A stretch of 31,472 nucleotides of DNA from Clostridiales bacterium (GCA_031269415.1 JAISZF010000274.1:1-31472), one strand, 5' to 3'. Numbered from the stretch's first letter, positions 7,401 to 14,758 are shown. The notes: a model not told the origin generated them from the letters alone. Numbers and translations are program-made.

Positions 7401-9762
7401 TCCGGCGTTCCGCATGGACACCAAATCGGATATCAACGCAAAATCCGAGATTCTGACCGCCTCCGACCAGTTGGTGGCTTTCTCACTCAAAGACAACGCC
7501 AACGGCGACGCGTGGAATAACATTGTCGTGGCGTACAACGCGAGTACGGACGCCAAAACAGTAACGCTGCCCAACGACGGCGCTTGGCGCGTGGTCGTAA
7601 ACGATCAAAAAGCGGGCGTTGAGGCGCTGGAGACTATTTCCGGAAACAGCGTATCCGTATCACCAGTGTCCATGATGGTCTTATATGACAGCGAGAATTA
7701 CACGCAAACCATTGCCAAGCTGGAGGTCGTCCCAAAAGAAATGGGCTTGGAAGCCGGGGACTCCAGAGCCATAAAGACCGCGTGCTATGATCAGAACGGC
7801 AATGTTATCGCGGGCGCGGAAATTACTTATTCCAGTTCCGACGGCACCGTCGCCGCGGTTTCGTCGAACGGCCGCGTGACGGGCGTTTCGGAAGGCTCGG
7901 CGGTGATAACGGTAACCGTGGGCGGACTGACGGCGGAGGTTATCGTGCATGTCGGGCCGCTGAACCCCGCGGAGATTATCATCAACGGTTCGGATAACGT
8001 CGCCGAAGGCTACAGCGTCATGCTGTCCGCCTATATACTGGATCAATATGGCCAGGCTATGAACGACTTGATCGCCGTTTGGTCGAGCGACGATCCCGAT
8101 ATCGCCTCCATAAGCGCGACCGGCGCGGTTAAGGGCATTGTACCCGGCAAAACCGTCAGAACAGCCTCATACGGCGACTTAAAAGCGGAGCTTACGTTTA
8201 TCGTTACGGAATACGTCCAACGCTATCTGATTGTGGAATATTACAGGCCGGACGGAAATTATATCGCGGATACGACCGGTCTGCCGTGGGATCTCTGGAC
8301 GTGGGAGACCGGCGCGGCGGAAGGACAGTTCTTGTTTGAAGAAGATACGGTTGAGGCCGCGCTGCCGGACGGAACCAAAATACAGGCCAAAGTCGCCTAT
8401 ATTCCCATCGGCGTAGGAGCGACACAGCCGGGCGTTATCGTGCGCAAAGGCGCTTGGGCGGACAGTGACGACCGCGAGCCGCCCGGAGACAGAAAGATCA
8501 ATCTCAACCCAACGGAGCCGTATACCAAGGTACTGATTATATCCGGACTGCCGACGGAAGATAAGATTTACCCCGAAGCGATCACGACGGCGGACAGCGA
8601 GACAGGCAAAATCACGTTCCTGTACAGAGACTTCGAGTTGTTTAAGGACGCCACGCAAACCCTGTTACAAAGTGTTTCGGTTAACATAGACGGAAAGTCG
8701 TATGAGATGACGTATGACCCGATAAATGAAATGTTTACCGCCGAAGTCGAGGGGTTAACGCAAGGCCAATATGAATACAGCTTTACATATGAGACGAATG
8801 AGGGAATCTATACGGTCTCCGATCCAAACAATACGGAACTGGCGTCAGGAAAATCATATATATATGTTCCCGTATCGTCAGTCGAGCCTAGCCCGACGCC
8901 AACAGTCTCGCCGTCTCCGTCACCTTCAGCGACGCCGACGGTCTCGCCGTCTCCGGTACCTTCAACGACGCCAACGGTCTCGCCGTCTCCGGTACCAACA
9001 ACGACGCCAGCGGTCTCGCCGTCGCTGACAGCAACGCCAATGGCCACGCCGTCTCCGGATCCGTATTATCCGAGGCGCAATTCTTACAGAACGTCTTCGG
9101 CTTTACCGCCAACGGAGCCGGCGGTGCCCTCCGGCCCTCTCTCTTTGTCAGATTACAGAGCCGTAGCGCGGACGTTAGCCGAAGAGCTGTATAAGTTGAA
9201 GTTGTTTATCGGTGTGAACGCATCCGGAACGCCAGTTTTCGAGCTGGATAGGCCGCTGAACCGCATTGAGGCTTTGGCGCTTTTGGAGCGTCTGCTGGGC
9301 GCGGAAGAAAAGGCCGCCGCCTTCATCGGCGCTAATCCGTTTACCGACGTTCCCGCGTGGGCGGATCGTATCGCGGCGTACGCGTACAACACGGGCATCA
9401 CAGTTGGAATCAACAATGAACATACGCTATTTGATCCAAACCGTTCGGTCACTTATAAAGAGTTTACCGCGTTTCTATTGCGCGCGTTGGGCTACCGCGA
9501 GGCAAACGGCGACTTTGCTTTTGATCAGGCTTTGAGCTATGCCGTGACCCTTAAGCTATACTCTGAGCGGGAACGCGGCGTGATTTCCAGCTCGGCCGCT
9601 TTCCTTCGAGGCGACGCGGTTGTAACCATGACGGACGCGCTTCTCACAAACGAGAAGGGCAAAACAAGCAGGCTGATAGATAAGTTGGCCGCGGACGGGT
9701 TTATTACAGCCCAAGCGGCGGACGCGTTTGTCATAGTGGCGGATAGAATTTACAAAAGATAA
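4474..9762 (+). CDS. pulA: Cell-surface type I pullulanase (GH13) with CBM, Ig-like and SLH domains
   Basis: Secreted enzyme of 1762 residues that cuts alpha-1,6 bonds in pullulan, starch or glycogen. Order of parts: signal peptide 1-24 (ends PVYA); two AMPK/CBM48-like starch-binding folds (about 37-92 and 134-190); CBM41 (about 237-332); pullulanase N-terminal and CBM48 domains (about 333-540); GH13 barrel (about 558-1076); two Big_2 Ig-like domains (about 1081-1161 and 1165-1248); a second CBM41-like module (about 1249-1360); a further E-set-like domain (about 1369-1469); a Ser/Thr/Pro linker; and three SLH repeats (about 1557-1762). Catalytic sites are complete: DVVYNH (683-688), GFRFDLM with nucleophile Asp754, YGEPW with acid/base Glu784, HDN with Asp868. 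The type I motif reads FNWGYDP (636-642) instead of YNWGYDP. The SLH repeats should hold it to the wall; their TRAE-like sites read LNRIEA, VTYKEF and FLRGDA. It has its own promoter and terminator, so it is a single-gene unit. Confidence 0.95.
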   Translation: MKNKFLALLLALSVLLTLFTPVYAESGEYPLINGSEVSFLYQGDGGETDGVYLAGSFTSWADDAIKMAKDDDNRYTHTLTLPDGTYEYKFIIRRAGEDQWIQDPLNPILIGDNSTFRVGDPPIESPIVQADGTVVFYVRSDAEIVNVVGALGSYNNWDPANGVAMEKDADGVFTATITLPPGEYEYKYIEGFDWDAKNYIDPGNPNVRNNNSLLIVPENPDSTPTVTPTPPADSSTLLVRYRRVDGDYDGWDLWCWPSKPNAGGTAFPFGEPDSDGFVTADVSFPGEVEEFGFIVRYGGDAWTAKDGESDRFTSVSAIWLLEGDATVYTSKPADSDALPITYAVADSDNQVKISLPSAPDDYSTFAVYLDGVKLAGESTQGASDREVIVSLTNAIADVSKLCVARDENGKFTDRVVVMRSILDKYYYSGDDLGLTYAQSESGFKVWAPTAANVSIALYDHHGDYSAIGTVAHHETDELFPMTKDGVGVWSGGVSGDLAGKYYMYKIEFADGVVNYAVDPYARAVSANGQRTAILNLTSANPENWAPDSKPSFTNPQDAVIYELHVRDFSMNPDSGMENKGKYLAFTEKGAVNEVGTPTGLDHIKDLGVTHVHLNPVYDFATINEIGDLSYGAENSFNWGYDPQNYNVPEGSYSTDPQNPSARITEFKQMVQAMHDEGIRVVMDVVYNHTYATSGGPFDPIVPGYYYRTTDTGVYSNGTGCGNEVATERPMVRKYIRDSVLYWAKEYNIDGFRFDLMALIDTPTMRQIVSEVHSVVDPSILIYGEPWQAGGSVLAANLQTLKGTQKDEDFSVFNDQIRTAIKGGSDNATKGFATGELAMEEAIVKGVQGSVNDFTNNARETINYVTAHDNLNLWDKIATSLGSSSLSAEPYDGLIDPSVPLFDNPAVKSVLLANGIVLTAQGIPFFQAGDEILRSKFGDYNSYKSPDTINTIRWENASAYQEVSEYYAGLIELRKQHPAFRMDTKSDINAKSEILTASDQLVAFSLKDNANGDAWNNIVVAYNASTDAKTVTLPNDGAWRVVVNDQKAGVEALETISGNSVSVSPVSMMVLYDSENYTQTIAKLEVVPKEMGLEAGDSRAIKTACYDQNGNVIAGAEITYSSSDGTVAAVSSNGRVTGVSEGSAVITVTVGGLTAEVIVHVGPLNPAEIIINGSDNVAEGYSVMLSAYILDQYGQAMNDLIAVWSSDDPDIASISATGAVKGIVPGKTVRTASYGDLKAELTFIVTEYVQRYLIVEYYRPDGNYIADTTGLPWDLWTWETGAAEGQFLFEEDTVEAALPDGTKIQAKVAYIPIGVGATQPGVIVRKGAWADSDDREPPGDRKINLNPTEPYTKVLIISGLPTEDKIYPEAITTADSETGKITFLYRDFELFKDATQTLLQSVSVNIDGKSYEMTYDPINEMFTAEVEGLTQGQYEYSFTYETNEGIYTVSDPNNTELASGKSYIYVPVSSVEPSPTPTVSPSPSPSATPTVSPSPVPSTTPTVSPSPVPTTTPAVSPSLTATPMATPSPDPYYPRRNSYRTSSALPPTEPAVPSGPLSLSDYRAVARTLAEELYKLKLFIGVNASGTPVFELDRPLNRIEALALLERLLGAEEKAAAFIGANPFTDVPAWADRIAAYAYNTGITVGINNEHTLFDPNRSVTYKEFTAFLLRALGYREANGDFAFDQALSYAVTLKLYSERERGVISSSAAFLRGDAVVTMTDALLTNEKGKTSRLIDKLAADGFITAQAADAFVIVADRIYKR
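8896..9060 (+). repeat. 36-bp tandem repeat encoding the pullulanase linker
   Basis: Three 36-base units starting at 8896, 8932 and 8968 encode the 12-residue pattern TPTVSPSPxPxx. A shortened 30-base unit (9004-9033) and a decayed copy ending in TPMATPSPD follow. The reading frame stays open, which fits a flexible, probably glycosylated spacer between the binding domains and the SLH anchor. Confidence 0.8.
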
Positions 9763-9833
9763 GCCGCGCGATGTACACTCTATAGAATGGGCGCGGTAAA
9801 TTAATGTGGTGAAAATATGTGCGATAGACAGTG

Positions 9834-9863
9834 CGGAGGGCAGGTCTTGCCCTTCGTTTTTTT
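9834..9863 (+). terminator. Intrinsic terminator after the pullulanase gene
   Basis: A 9-bp stem with one G-U pair (CGGAGGGCA at 9834-9842 with TGCCCTTCG at 9848-9856), a five-base loop and a run of seven T (9857-9863), 72 bases after the pullulanase stop. Confidence 0.85.
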
Positions 9864-9909
9864 ATGAGGCTAACAATAAAAATCAGTATTATCGTTATAG
9901 CGCAGCCTT

Positions 9910-9938
9910 CAAGGCTCTCATGAAAAATGGGAGCCTTG
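9910..9938. other. Strong hairpin in the pullulanase-subtilase gap
   Basis: An 11-bp inverted repeat (9910-9920 with 9928-9938, one G-T pair) with a 7-base loop TGAAAAA. Only three T follow it, so it is not a standard terminator on the plus strand. It could be a second, weaker terminator, an RNA stability element or part of an unrecognised RNA. The rest of the 347-base gap (9763-10109) holds the terminator at 9834, the promoter at 10006 and no gene I can support. Confidence 0.5.
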
Positions 9939-10005
9939 TTTACGTCTGCCCGACCGTGAAATTTTTTATACCAATCTGTCGATCGTGAGTAATTCTAGGA
10001 ATATA

Positions 10006-10033
10006 TTGACATTAACGGAAAATTTGTTATTAT
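10006..10033 (+). promoter_or_regulatory. Promoter of the subtilase fusion gene
   Basis: A perfect TTGACA (10006-10011), a 16-base spacer and TATTAT (10028-10033, five of six) in AT-rich DNA about 75 bases before the start codon. It implies a leader of about 70 bases in which no riboswitch fold was recognised. Confidence 0.75.
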
Positions 10034-10109
10034 GTATATATTGAGTAAAAAAGATATTTTTAAGTCGGGTTTTAATTAACAAGAAGATTTATAGGATAGG
10101 GGCGTGAAA

Positions 10110-12965
10110 ATGATCGTAAAAAGAAAGGCGCTTGCAGCGGCTGCGGCGCTGTTATTCTGCGCGATGACTGTTTCAGGTTCGTTCGCGTGGTCGGATTTGA
10201 ATATTGGGGTTATAAACGAATGGTGGGGCACGGCGGATAATTGTCCGGGCGGAACTTTGCATGACGATCACATTGAGAGCGATCCCAATAAGGATGTTTA
10301 TGTGGAAAACTGGGGAAGCGAGGACATCTTCGTACGTATTCGGTTAAGCGAGTATATGGAAATAGGTTTGGGAGCCGGACTGAAAGCCGTGGAAACCGAT
10401 CCGGACACTGGAATGTTAGTACATAACCCGCTGAACCTCGCGGAACCGCTCATGAACGGAGCGGATATAGATAACCTGAACACATGGAAGATACATATCC
10501 CGGATGTGGACGATCCAAGTGAACGCGCTGATGAACCGGGTTTCCGCAGATACTGGAAGTGGAATATGGGCGGCTCAAAATTTTATTACCCAGTATCCGA
10601 AGTTGATCGTGAAAACAAAGAATATGTCGACGGAAACAGCCCGGAGGGATTAACGGAAGCCAGTGTTAACGGCGCTGGCGTTCAGGCGGAAAGGACGCTT
10701 CCGGCGCGGGTTCTGACTATGGCGCAGTGGAAAGACGTCGGTTCGCCGGTTAGGGATTATTGGGTCATAGATACGGACGGCTGGGCTTATTGGGCGTCTC
10801 CGCTGCGCGGCGGGCAGGCGACCGGCCTGTTAACGGACAGCGTAACCCAAATTGCCGTACCGGAAAAGGATTATTACTATGCCGTAAATATCGCCGCGCA
10901 GATGGCGACGAAAACCGGTTCGGAGAATAACGGGTTCAGGGACAGCTACGAGAGATTCGGAGATTTGGATCGCGGCGGATGGACTGAGGACGGCCGTGCC
11001 CTAATGGAAGCAGTTATAAACGAGCCTCGGGATAACACGGCGGACAACGCCGAGATTTTGGCGGAGCTGACAGAAGCGGACGTGCCTCAGATCTTGATTA
11101 AATACAATAATACAGACGGCCCGGAGCGGATATTGGATAGAGTTGTAAACGAGGCATCGTTGACGTTCGCGGGTGAAGCGGCGGCCGCTTCCGGCTCTGA
11201 AAACGGAAACCAAGAGATCGCGTCACTCTTTACCGTGGAGGAAGTATCGGAAGAATTGGGCATATGCGCTGTTAGAGTTAACGATGAAACCAATATAGAA
11301 GCCTTCATGTCTCTGCTTGGGCAGGACAGCGGAATAGAGATTGTTCAGCCCAATTATCCTATTGAATACGCTCGGATCCCCACAGATCAGTACTATTCCG
11401 AACAGTGGTCCTTGGAAAACACGGGGCAGACCATCCTCGGCAGCTCGGGAGTTCCCGGGGTTGACATTTCAGCCGTTCCTGTGTGGAACGCGGACATCGG
11501 CAGCCTGAATGAGGTAGTCGTCGCCGTTATTGACGGCGGCATTAATGTTTCGCATCCGGATTTGGAGGGGCAGACGCTTACCGGTTACAATATCTACCGG
11601 GGCGTCAATGACAGCGTCGTATTCGACGAGGGCGACAGTTATCACGGCACAGCAGTCTCATCAATAATAGCGGCTTCATGGAATGATGTGGGTATAGCCG
11701 GCGTCGCGCCGAACGCCAAGATAATACCGGTTAAGGTGCTGCTTCCCATTGAGGGCTGGGCGGGGACTTCTTCCGGCGGCGTATCGGGCATAATATACGC
11801 CGCGGAACATGGGGCTGATATTATCAACTGTTCATGGACCACAAACGAGTCCGATGAAATTCTCGCGTCTGTTATAAGGGAATATGAGGATATTCTGTTT
11901 GTCTGCTCAGCCGGAAACTTCGGCAATGAAACTCCCTTTTATCCGGCGGCGCTGGGGTATGACAATGTAATAAGCGTGTCGGCAATCAATAGTTCCGGCT
12001 CAATGCCCGACTGGTCCAACTATGGACCGTTTTCCGACATAGCCGCTCCAGGCGAGAATATCTTTGCGGCAATGGTGTTTAATGATGGAGCGTATGTCGA
12101 TTCCTATGGATATTTTACTGGCACGTCCGCGGCGGCGCCGATTGTGTCCGGAGCGGCGGCGCTCTATAAGGGAAGATTTCCCGACGCGTCGCCGGCTGAA
12201 GTCCGCCGTGCTTTAATGGAAAACGTCACACGGAACGCGTCTCTTAACGGGAAGGTAAAATCAGGCGGTTATGTGAACGCGGCGGCGGCTATTGCGTATG
12301 GGCACACGTTAAGGAGTGAGGCGGTACCATCAATCACACCTATGCCGACGGTTACGATAAGCCCGACACAGACGCCAACGGCTACGATAAGCCCGACACG
12401 GACACCGACTGCCACAATGACTCCGACACGGACACCGACTGCCACAATGATTCCGACACGGACACCGACTGCCACAATGACTCCAACACGGACACCGACT
12501 GCCACAATGACTCCGACACGGACACCGACTGCCACAATGACTCCGACACGGACACCGACTGCCACAATGACTCCGACACGGACACCAACTGCCACAATGA
12601 CTCCGACACGGACACCAACGGCTACAATGAGTCCAACACGGACACCGACTGCCACAATGACTCCAACACGGACACCAACGGCTACAATGAGTCCAACACG
12701 GACACCGACAGCTACAATGACTCCGACACGGACACCGACAGTCACAATGAGTCCGGCCAATACACCGACCATAACCGATATACCGACTATAAACCGTATA
12801 CCGACAATAATACCAACCGATACGCCTATACCTACTGTTTCGCCGATCGTTACAATTTCGCCGACAAAAACGCCGGACGTGTCATCGCCGATTAAGCCGT
12901 TCCCTACTATCTACCGAAGTTACCGGCCGAAGAACTGCCGCGCCTATTATGAATGCGGTCAGTAA
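10110..12965 (+). CDS. Exported fusion: SipW-type N-terminal exoprotein region + S8 subtilase + Thr/Pro repeat stalk
   Basis: A 951-residue protein. ATG 10110 is preferred to GTG 10104 because AGGGG at 10098-10102 is correctly spaced only for the ATG. Residues 1-26 form a signal peptide ending GSFAW, like the signals processed by SipW in the TasA/BsaA class. Then comes a mature start with NKDVYVENWGSEDIFVRIRL, as in SipW-dependent exoproteins of Clostridia, and an uncharacterised region to about 365 (TDGWAYWASPLRGGQATGLL). About 366-430 looks like a subtilase propeptide, ending before a QWSLENTGQ block. The S8 domain (about 440-730) has the full triad: Asp475 (VIDGG), His512 (YHGT), Ser673 (GTSAAAP), plus oxyanion Asn603 (AGN). 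Thus it is probably an active serine protease. From 751 come 13-14 copies of a 10-residue TPTRTPTATM repeat, then a short tail ending NCRAYYECGQ. No SLH or LPXTG anchor is visible. No sipW gene lies in the window. Confidence 0.88.
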   Translation: MIVKRKALAAAAALLFCAMTVSGSFAWSDLNIGVINEWWGTADNCPGGTLHDDHIESDPNKDVYVENWGSEDIFVRIRLSEYMEIGLGAGLKAVETDPDTGMLVHNPLNLAEPLMNGADIDNLNTWKIHIPDVDDPSERADEPGFRRYWKWNMGGSKFYYPVSEVDRENKEYVDGNSPEGLTEASVNGAGVQAERTLPARVLTMAQWKDVGSPVRDYWVIDTDGWAYWASPLRGGQATGLLTDSVTQIAVPEKDYYYAVNIAAQMATKTGSENNGFRDSYERFGDLDRGGWTEDGRALMEAVINEPRDNTADNAEILAELTEADVPQILIKYNNTDGPERILDRVVNEASLTFAGEAAAASGSENGNQEIASLFTVEEVSEELGICAVRVNDETNIEAFMSLLGQDSGIEIVQPNYPIEYARIPTDQYYSEQWSLENTGQTILGSSGVPGVDISAVPVWNADIGSLNEVVVAVIDGGINVSHPDLEGQTLTGYNIYRGVNDSVVFDEGDSYHGTAVSSIIAASWNDVGIAGVAPNAKIIPVKVLLPIEGWAGTSSGGVSGIIYAAEHGADIINCSWTTNESDEILASVIREYEDILFVCSAGNFGNETPFYPAALGYDNVISVSAINSSGSMPDWSNYGPFSDIAAPGENIFAAMVFNDGAYVDSYGYFTGTSAAAPIVSGAAALYKGRFPDASPAEVRRALMENVTRNASLNGKVKSGGYVNAAAAIAYGHTLRSEAVPSITPMPTVTISPTQTPTATISPTRTPTATMTPTRTPTATMIPTRTPTATMTPTRTPTATMTPTRTPTATMTPTRTPTATMTPTRTPTATMTPTRTPTATMSPTRTPTATMTPTRTPTATMSPTRTPTATMTPTRTPTVTMSPANTPTITDIPTINRIPTIIPTDTPIPTVSPIVTISPTKTPDVSSPIKPFPTIYRSYRPKNCRAYYECGQ
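12360..12779 (+). repeat. 30-bp tandem repeat array in the subtilase gene
   Basis: Fourteen units of exactly 30 bases run in frame from 12360: thirteen good copies of xPTRTPTATM and one degenerate copy (12750-12779). The central copies are nearly identical in DNA, the outer ones diverge. At the 3' end a 60-base double unit is itself duplicated (12601-12660 against 12661-12720, three differences). That pattern points to recent slippage or unequal recombination. Confidence 0.95.
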
Positions 12966-12981
12966 ACCGGAAATTCAGGTC

Positions 12982-13009
12982 TTTCCAAATTAAAAAGTGA
13001 TGGTATAAT
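12982..13009 (+). promoter_or_regulatory. Promoter of the response-regulator remnant
   Basis: TTTCCA (12982-12987), a 16-base spacer and a perfect TATAAT (13004-13009) preceded by TGG, which makes an extended -10 (TGGTATAAT). It lies 44 bases before the remnant's ATG. The promoter looks intact although the gene is broken. Confidence 0.65.
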
Positions 13010-13052
13010 ATACCTCATAAACGGGAGCGCAGCCGCAAATTTGGGGGCATTT

Positions 13053-13457
13053 ATGTACAGCGTTTTTATCGCGGACGACGAACCTTCGGTAATCGAAGGC
13101 TTAAAACTTATGATTCCGTGGAACGAACTGGGGTATGAAATCCGCGGTGAGGCGCGCGGCGCTAATGACGCGCTGGAAAAGATACTTCTGTTGAAGCCGA
13201 AACTCGTAATTACGGACATCTGAATGCCCGGGCTTAATGGTTTGGAAATGATCGCGAAATTGCGCCAAACGGATACAGGTGTCGAATTGATCATTTTAAG
13301 CGGCTGCCCAGACTTTACGTACGCTCAGCAAGCCATACGCGAGCGGGTACGGTATTATTTGCTGAAACCTCTTGATCCGGAGGAATTAATATCCGCGCTG
13401 TCGGACATTCATACCTCACGTTTAAAGATTGCCGCGGGGCCGGCCCGGAGAGTTTGA
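13053..13457 (+). pseudogene. YesN-type response regulator receiver domain, broken by a stop codon and truncated
   Basis: The start is ATG 13053 after GGGGG. The first part, MYSVFIADDEPSVIEGLK to KPKLVITDI, is a receiver domain with the acidic pair DDE and the phospho-acceptor Asp in VITD. TGA at 13221-13223 follows, where family members read DIRMPG, so a CGA-to-TGA change is the simplest explanation. The frame then continues with MPGLNGLEMIAKL, SGCPDFTYAQQAI and YLLKPLDPEELISAL, that is the rest of the domain with the conserved Lys. Relatives carry an AraC-type DNA-binding domain of more than 100 further residues; none is found here. An open frame in another phase continues from about 13446 to a TAA at 13577-13579 without recognisable homology. 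No sensor kinase lies beside it. Confidence 0.88.
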
Positions 13458-13622
13458 GATTAACGCTGATCAGCGCCATATCACATGAATATGAAAGATA
13501 TGCCGGATTCCTAGACGAATTGGACAGTATATACAAACAACCGTTTGTAAAGAGATGTCAATGTCTGTCCGTATTTTAACCATTCAATATAACCGTTCAA
13601 TAAAAGACAAGCCGGAAAATAA

Positions 13623-13656
13623 AAGGGCGGATTAGGTTTATCTCTAATCCGCTCTT
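13623..13656 (-). terminator. Terminator of the M23 peptidase gene
   Basis: A 13-bp stem with one G-T pair (13623-13635 with 13644-13656) and an 8-base loop, directly after the stop codon of the minus-strand gene. On the minus strand it is followed by CCCTTTTATTTT. The plus strand has no T-run after the stem, so it works mainly for the minus-strand gene. Confidence 0.8.
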
Positions 13657-14690
13657 TAGTCGCTTAAAGTAACATAATTAACCGGGTTGACCGGTTTTCC
13701 GTTAACGCGCACCTCATAATGTACATGCGGCCCGGTGCTGTTTCCGGTGCTGCCTGATTTGGCGACCGCCTGCCCGCGTTCCACCACATTGCCGACAGAC
13801 ACCAACAGTTCGGAATTATGGCCGTAATATGTTTCCATACCCATTCCGTGATCGATGACAACCAGATATCCGTACCCGCCGGAGTATTCAGCCAAAGTTA
13901 CGGTGCCGCCGCCTGTTGACTTAACATCGGTGTACATGGGGACAGCTATATCCAGGCCGTAGTGCTTCTCGGTGGAAGTACCGCCCATGGGGTTTTGGCG
14001 CATACCGAAACCGGATGTAGTCTTGCCCTTAACGGGCCATATGGATGGGTAATTATTCAATATAGGCTTTATTTCCTCAAACGTATCCGTTAACAACTGA
14101 TATGACGATAATTCGGCGTTTGCGATATCGTTCATGGAATCCAGCTTATATGACAGTAACTGTATCGGATCCGAGGAATATGAAACCGCCAGAGGAATCG
14201 GCTCCTCCAGCGTCAGATTGGTAATGCCGGGCAAATATGGGATCTCATTCAATTGATTAACTATTTCCTGCTTCGCCTTTTCCAATTCCTCTAATTGCCC
14301 CTGAAGCTCTTCGGTCTTTTTGGTAAACTCATCAAGCTCCTGCGAGTATTTCGCGTCCTGCTCGTTAAGTTTAGCCGCCTGGCGATTCAGGGTGACTTGT
14401 GTCGAATCGTTTTTGTATTCCACCATATTCAGTTTGGCCAGCAATTCGTTGGCTTCAGTTTCCAGTCTGTTATACTCGACCAGTAATTCTTCATACTCAC
14501 TCTGCTTGGTCCGCTCCGCCATTTGGTATTGACTGAGCCGATACAATGAAACGCCCAGTATTATAATGAATGTCAATAAAACGGACACGAGCAGCCGTAC
14601 ATATGTATAAGGGACTTTCAGATATTTTTTGCGGACGGAAGCCTTTGTTTTTTTGCGCGGCCTCGCGGATGACTGCGTTTCTAAAGACAT
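13656..14690 (-). CDS. Membrane-anchored M23 (LytM-type) peptidoglycan peptidase
   Basis: A 344-residue protein. It has a basic cytoplasmic N-terminus (residues 1-28), one membrane segment (about 31-50, rich in Leu, Val and Ile), a long coiled coil (about 55-150), a spacer, and a C-terminal M23 domain (about 215-340). The zinc ligands typical of active members are present: His243 and Asp247 (HYGLD) and the HVH pair His322/His324, with His291 in the TYYGH block. M23 enzymes cut peptide cross-links in the wall. With a coiled coil and one membrane anchor it resembles Firmicute hydrolases acting in division or elongation, but the exact role is inferred. A GGGGGAGAAG ribosome site precedes the ATG, and a strong promoter lies at 14730-14758. 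It is divergent from uvrB. Confidence 0.93.
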   Translation of the reverse strand: MSLETQSSARPRKKTKASVRKKYLKVPYTYVRLLVSVLLTFIIILGVSLYRLSQYQMAERTKQSEYEELLVEYNRLETEANELLAKLNMVEYKNDSTQVTLNRQAAKLNEQDAKYSQELDEFTKKTEELQGQLEELEKAKQEIVNQLNEIPYLPGITNLTLEEPIPLAVSYSSDPIQLLSYKLDSMNDIANAELSSYQLLTDTFEEIKPILNNYPSIWPVKGKTTSGFGMRQNPMGGTSTEKHYGLDIAVPMYTDVKSTGGGTVTLAEYSGGYGYLVVIDHGMGMETYYGHNSELLVSVGNVVERGQAVAKSGSTGNSTGPHVHYEVRVNGKPVNPVNYVTLSD

Positions 14691-14729
14691 ACGCGCTTCT
14701 CCCCCTGAACGGCAGTTATCAATAGGACT

Positions 14730-14758
14730 AGTATATCACCTTTATTACTATATTTCAA
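14730..14758 (-). promoter_or_regulatory. Promoter of the M23 peptidase gene
   Basis: On the minus strand TTGAAA (14753-14758), a 17-base spacer, TATACT (14730-14735). Spacing is ideal and each box is close to consensus; the -10 lies 39 bases before the ATG. Confidence 0.8.

Noticed and set aside
9806..9988. 60-codon open frame in the pullulanase-subtilase gap
   Set aside because: The pullulanase terminator and the hairpin lie inside it, its product resembles nothing known, and no ribosome site fits.
12269..12772. Long minus-strand open frame (167 codons) of VGVRVGVIVAVG-type repeats
   Set aside because: It is the exact mirror of the plus-strand 30-bp repeat, has no ribosome site, and stays open only because the repeat lacks stop codons in that frame.
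12360..12779. CRISPR array
   Set aside because: The repeat is contiguous without unique spacers, in frame, and codes a clear Thr/Pro stalk.
13221..13223. TGA read as an amino acid (recoding or selenocysteine)
   Set aside because: Other genes in the window end normally at TGA (for example ntpK and hemW), there is no selenocysteine-type context, and the usual residue here is Arg.
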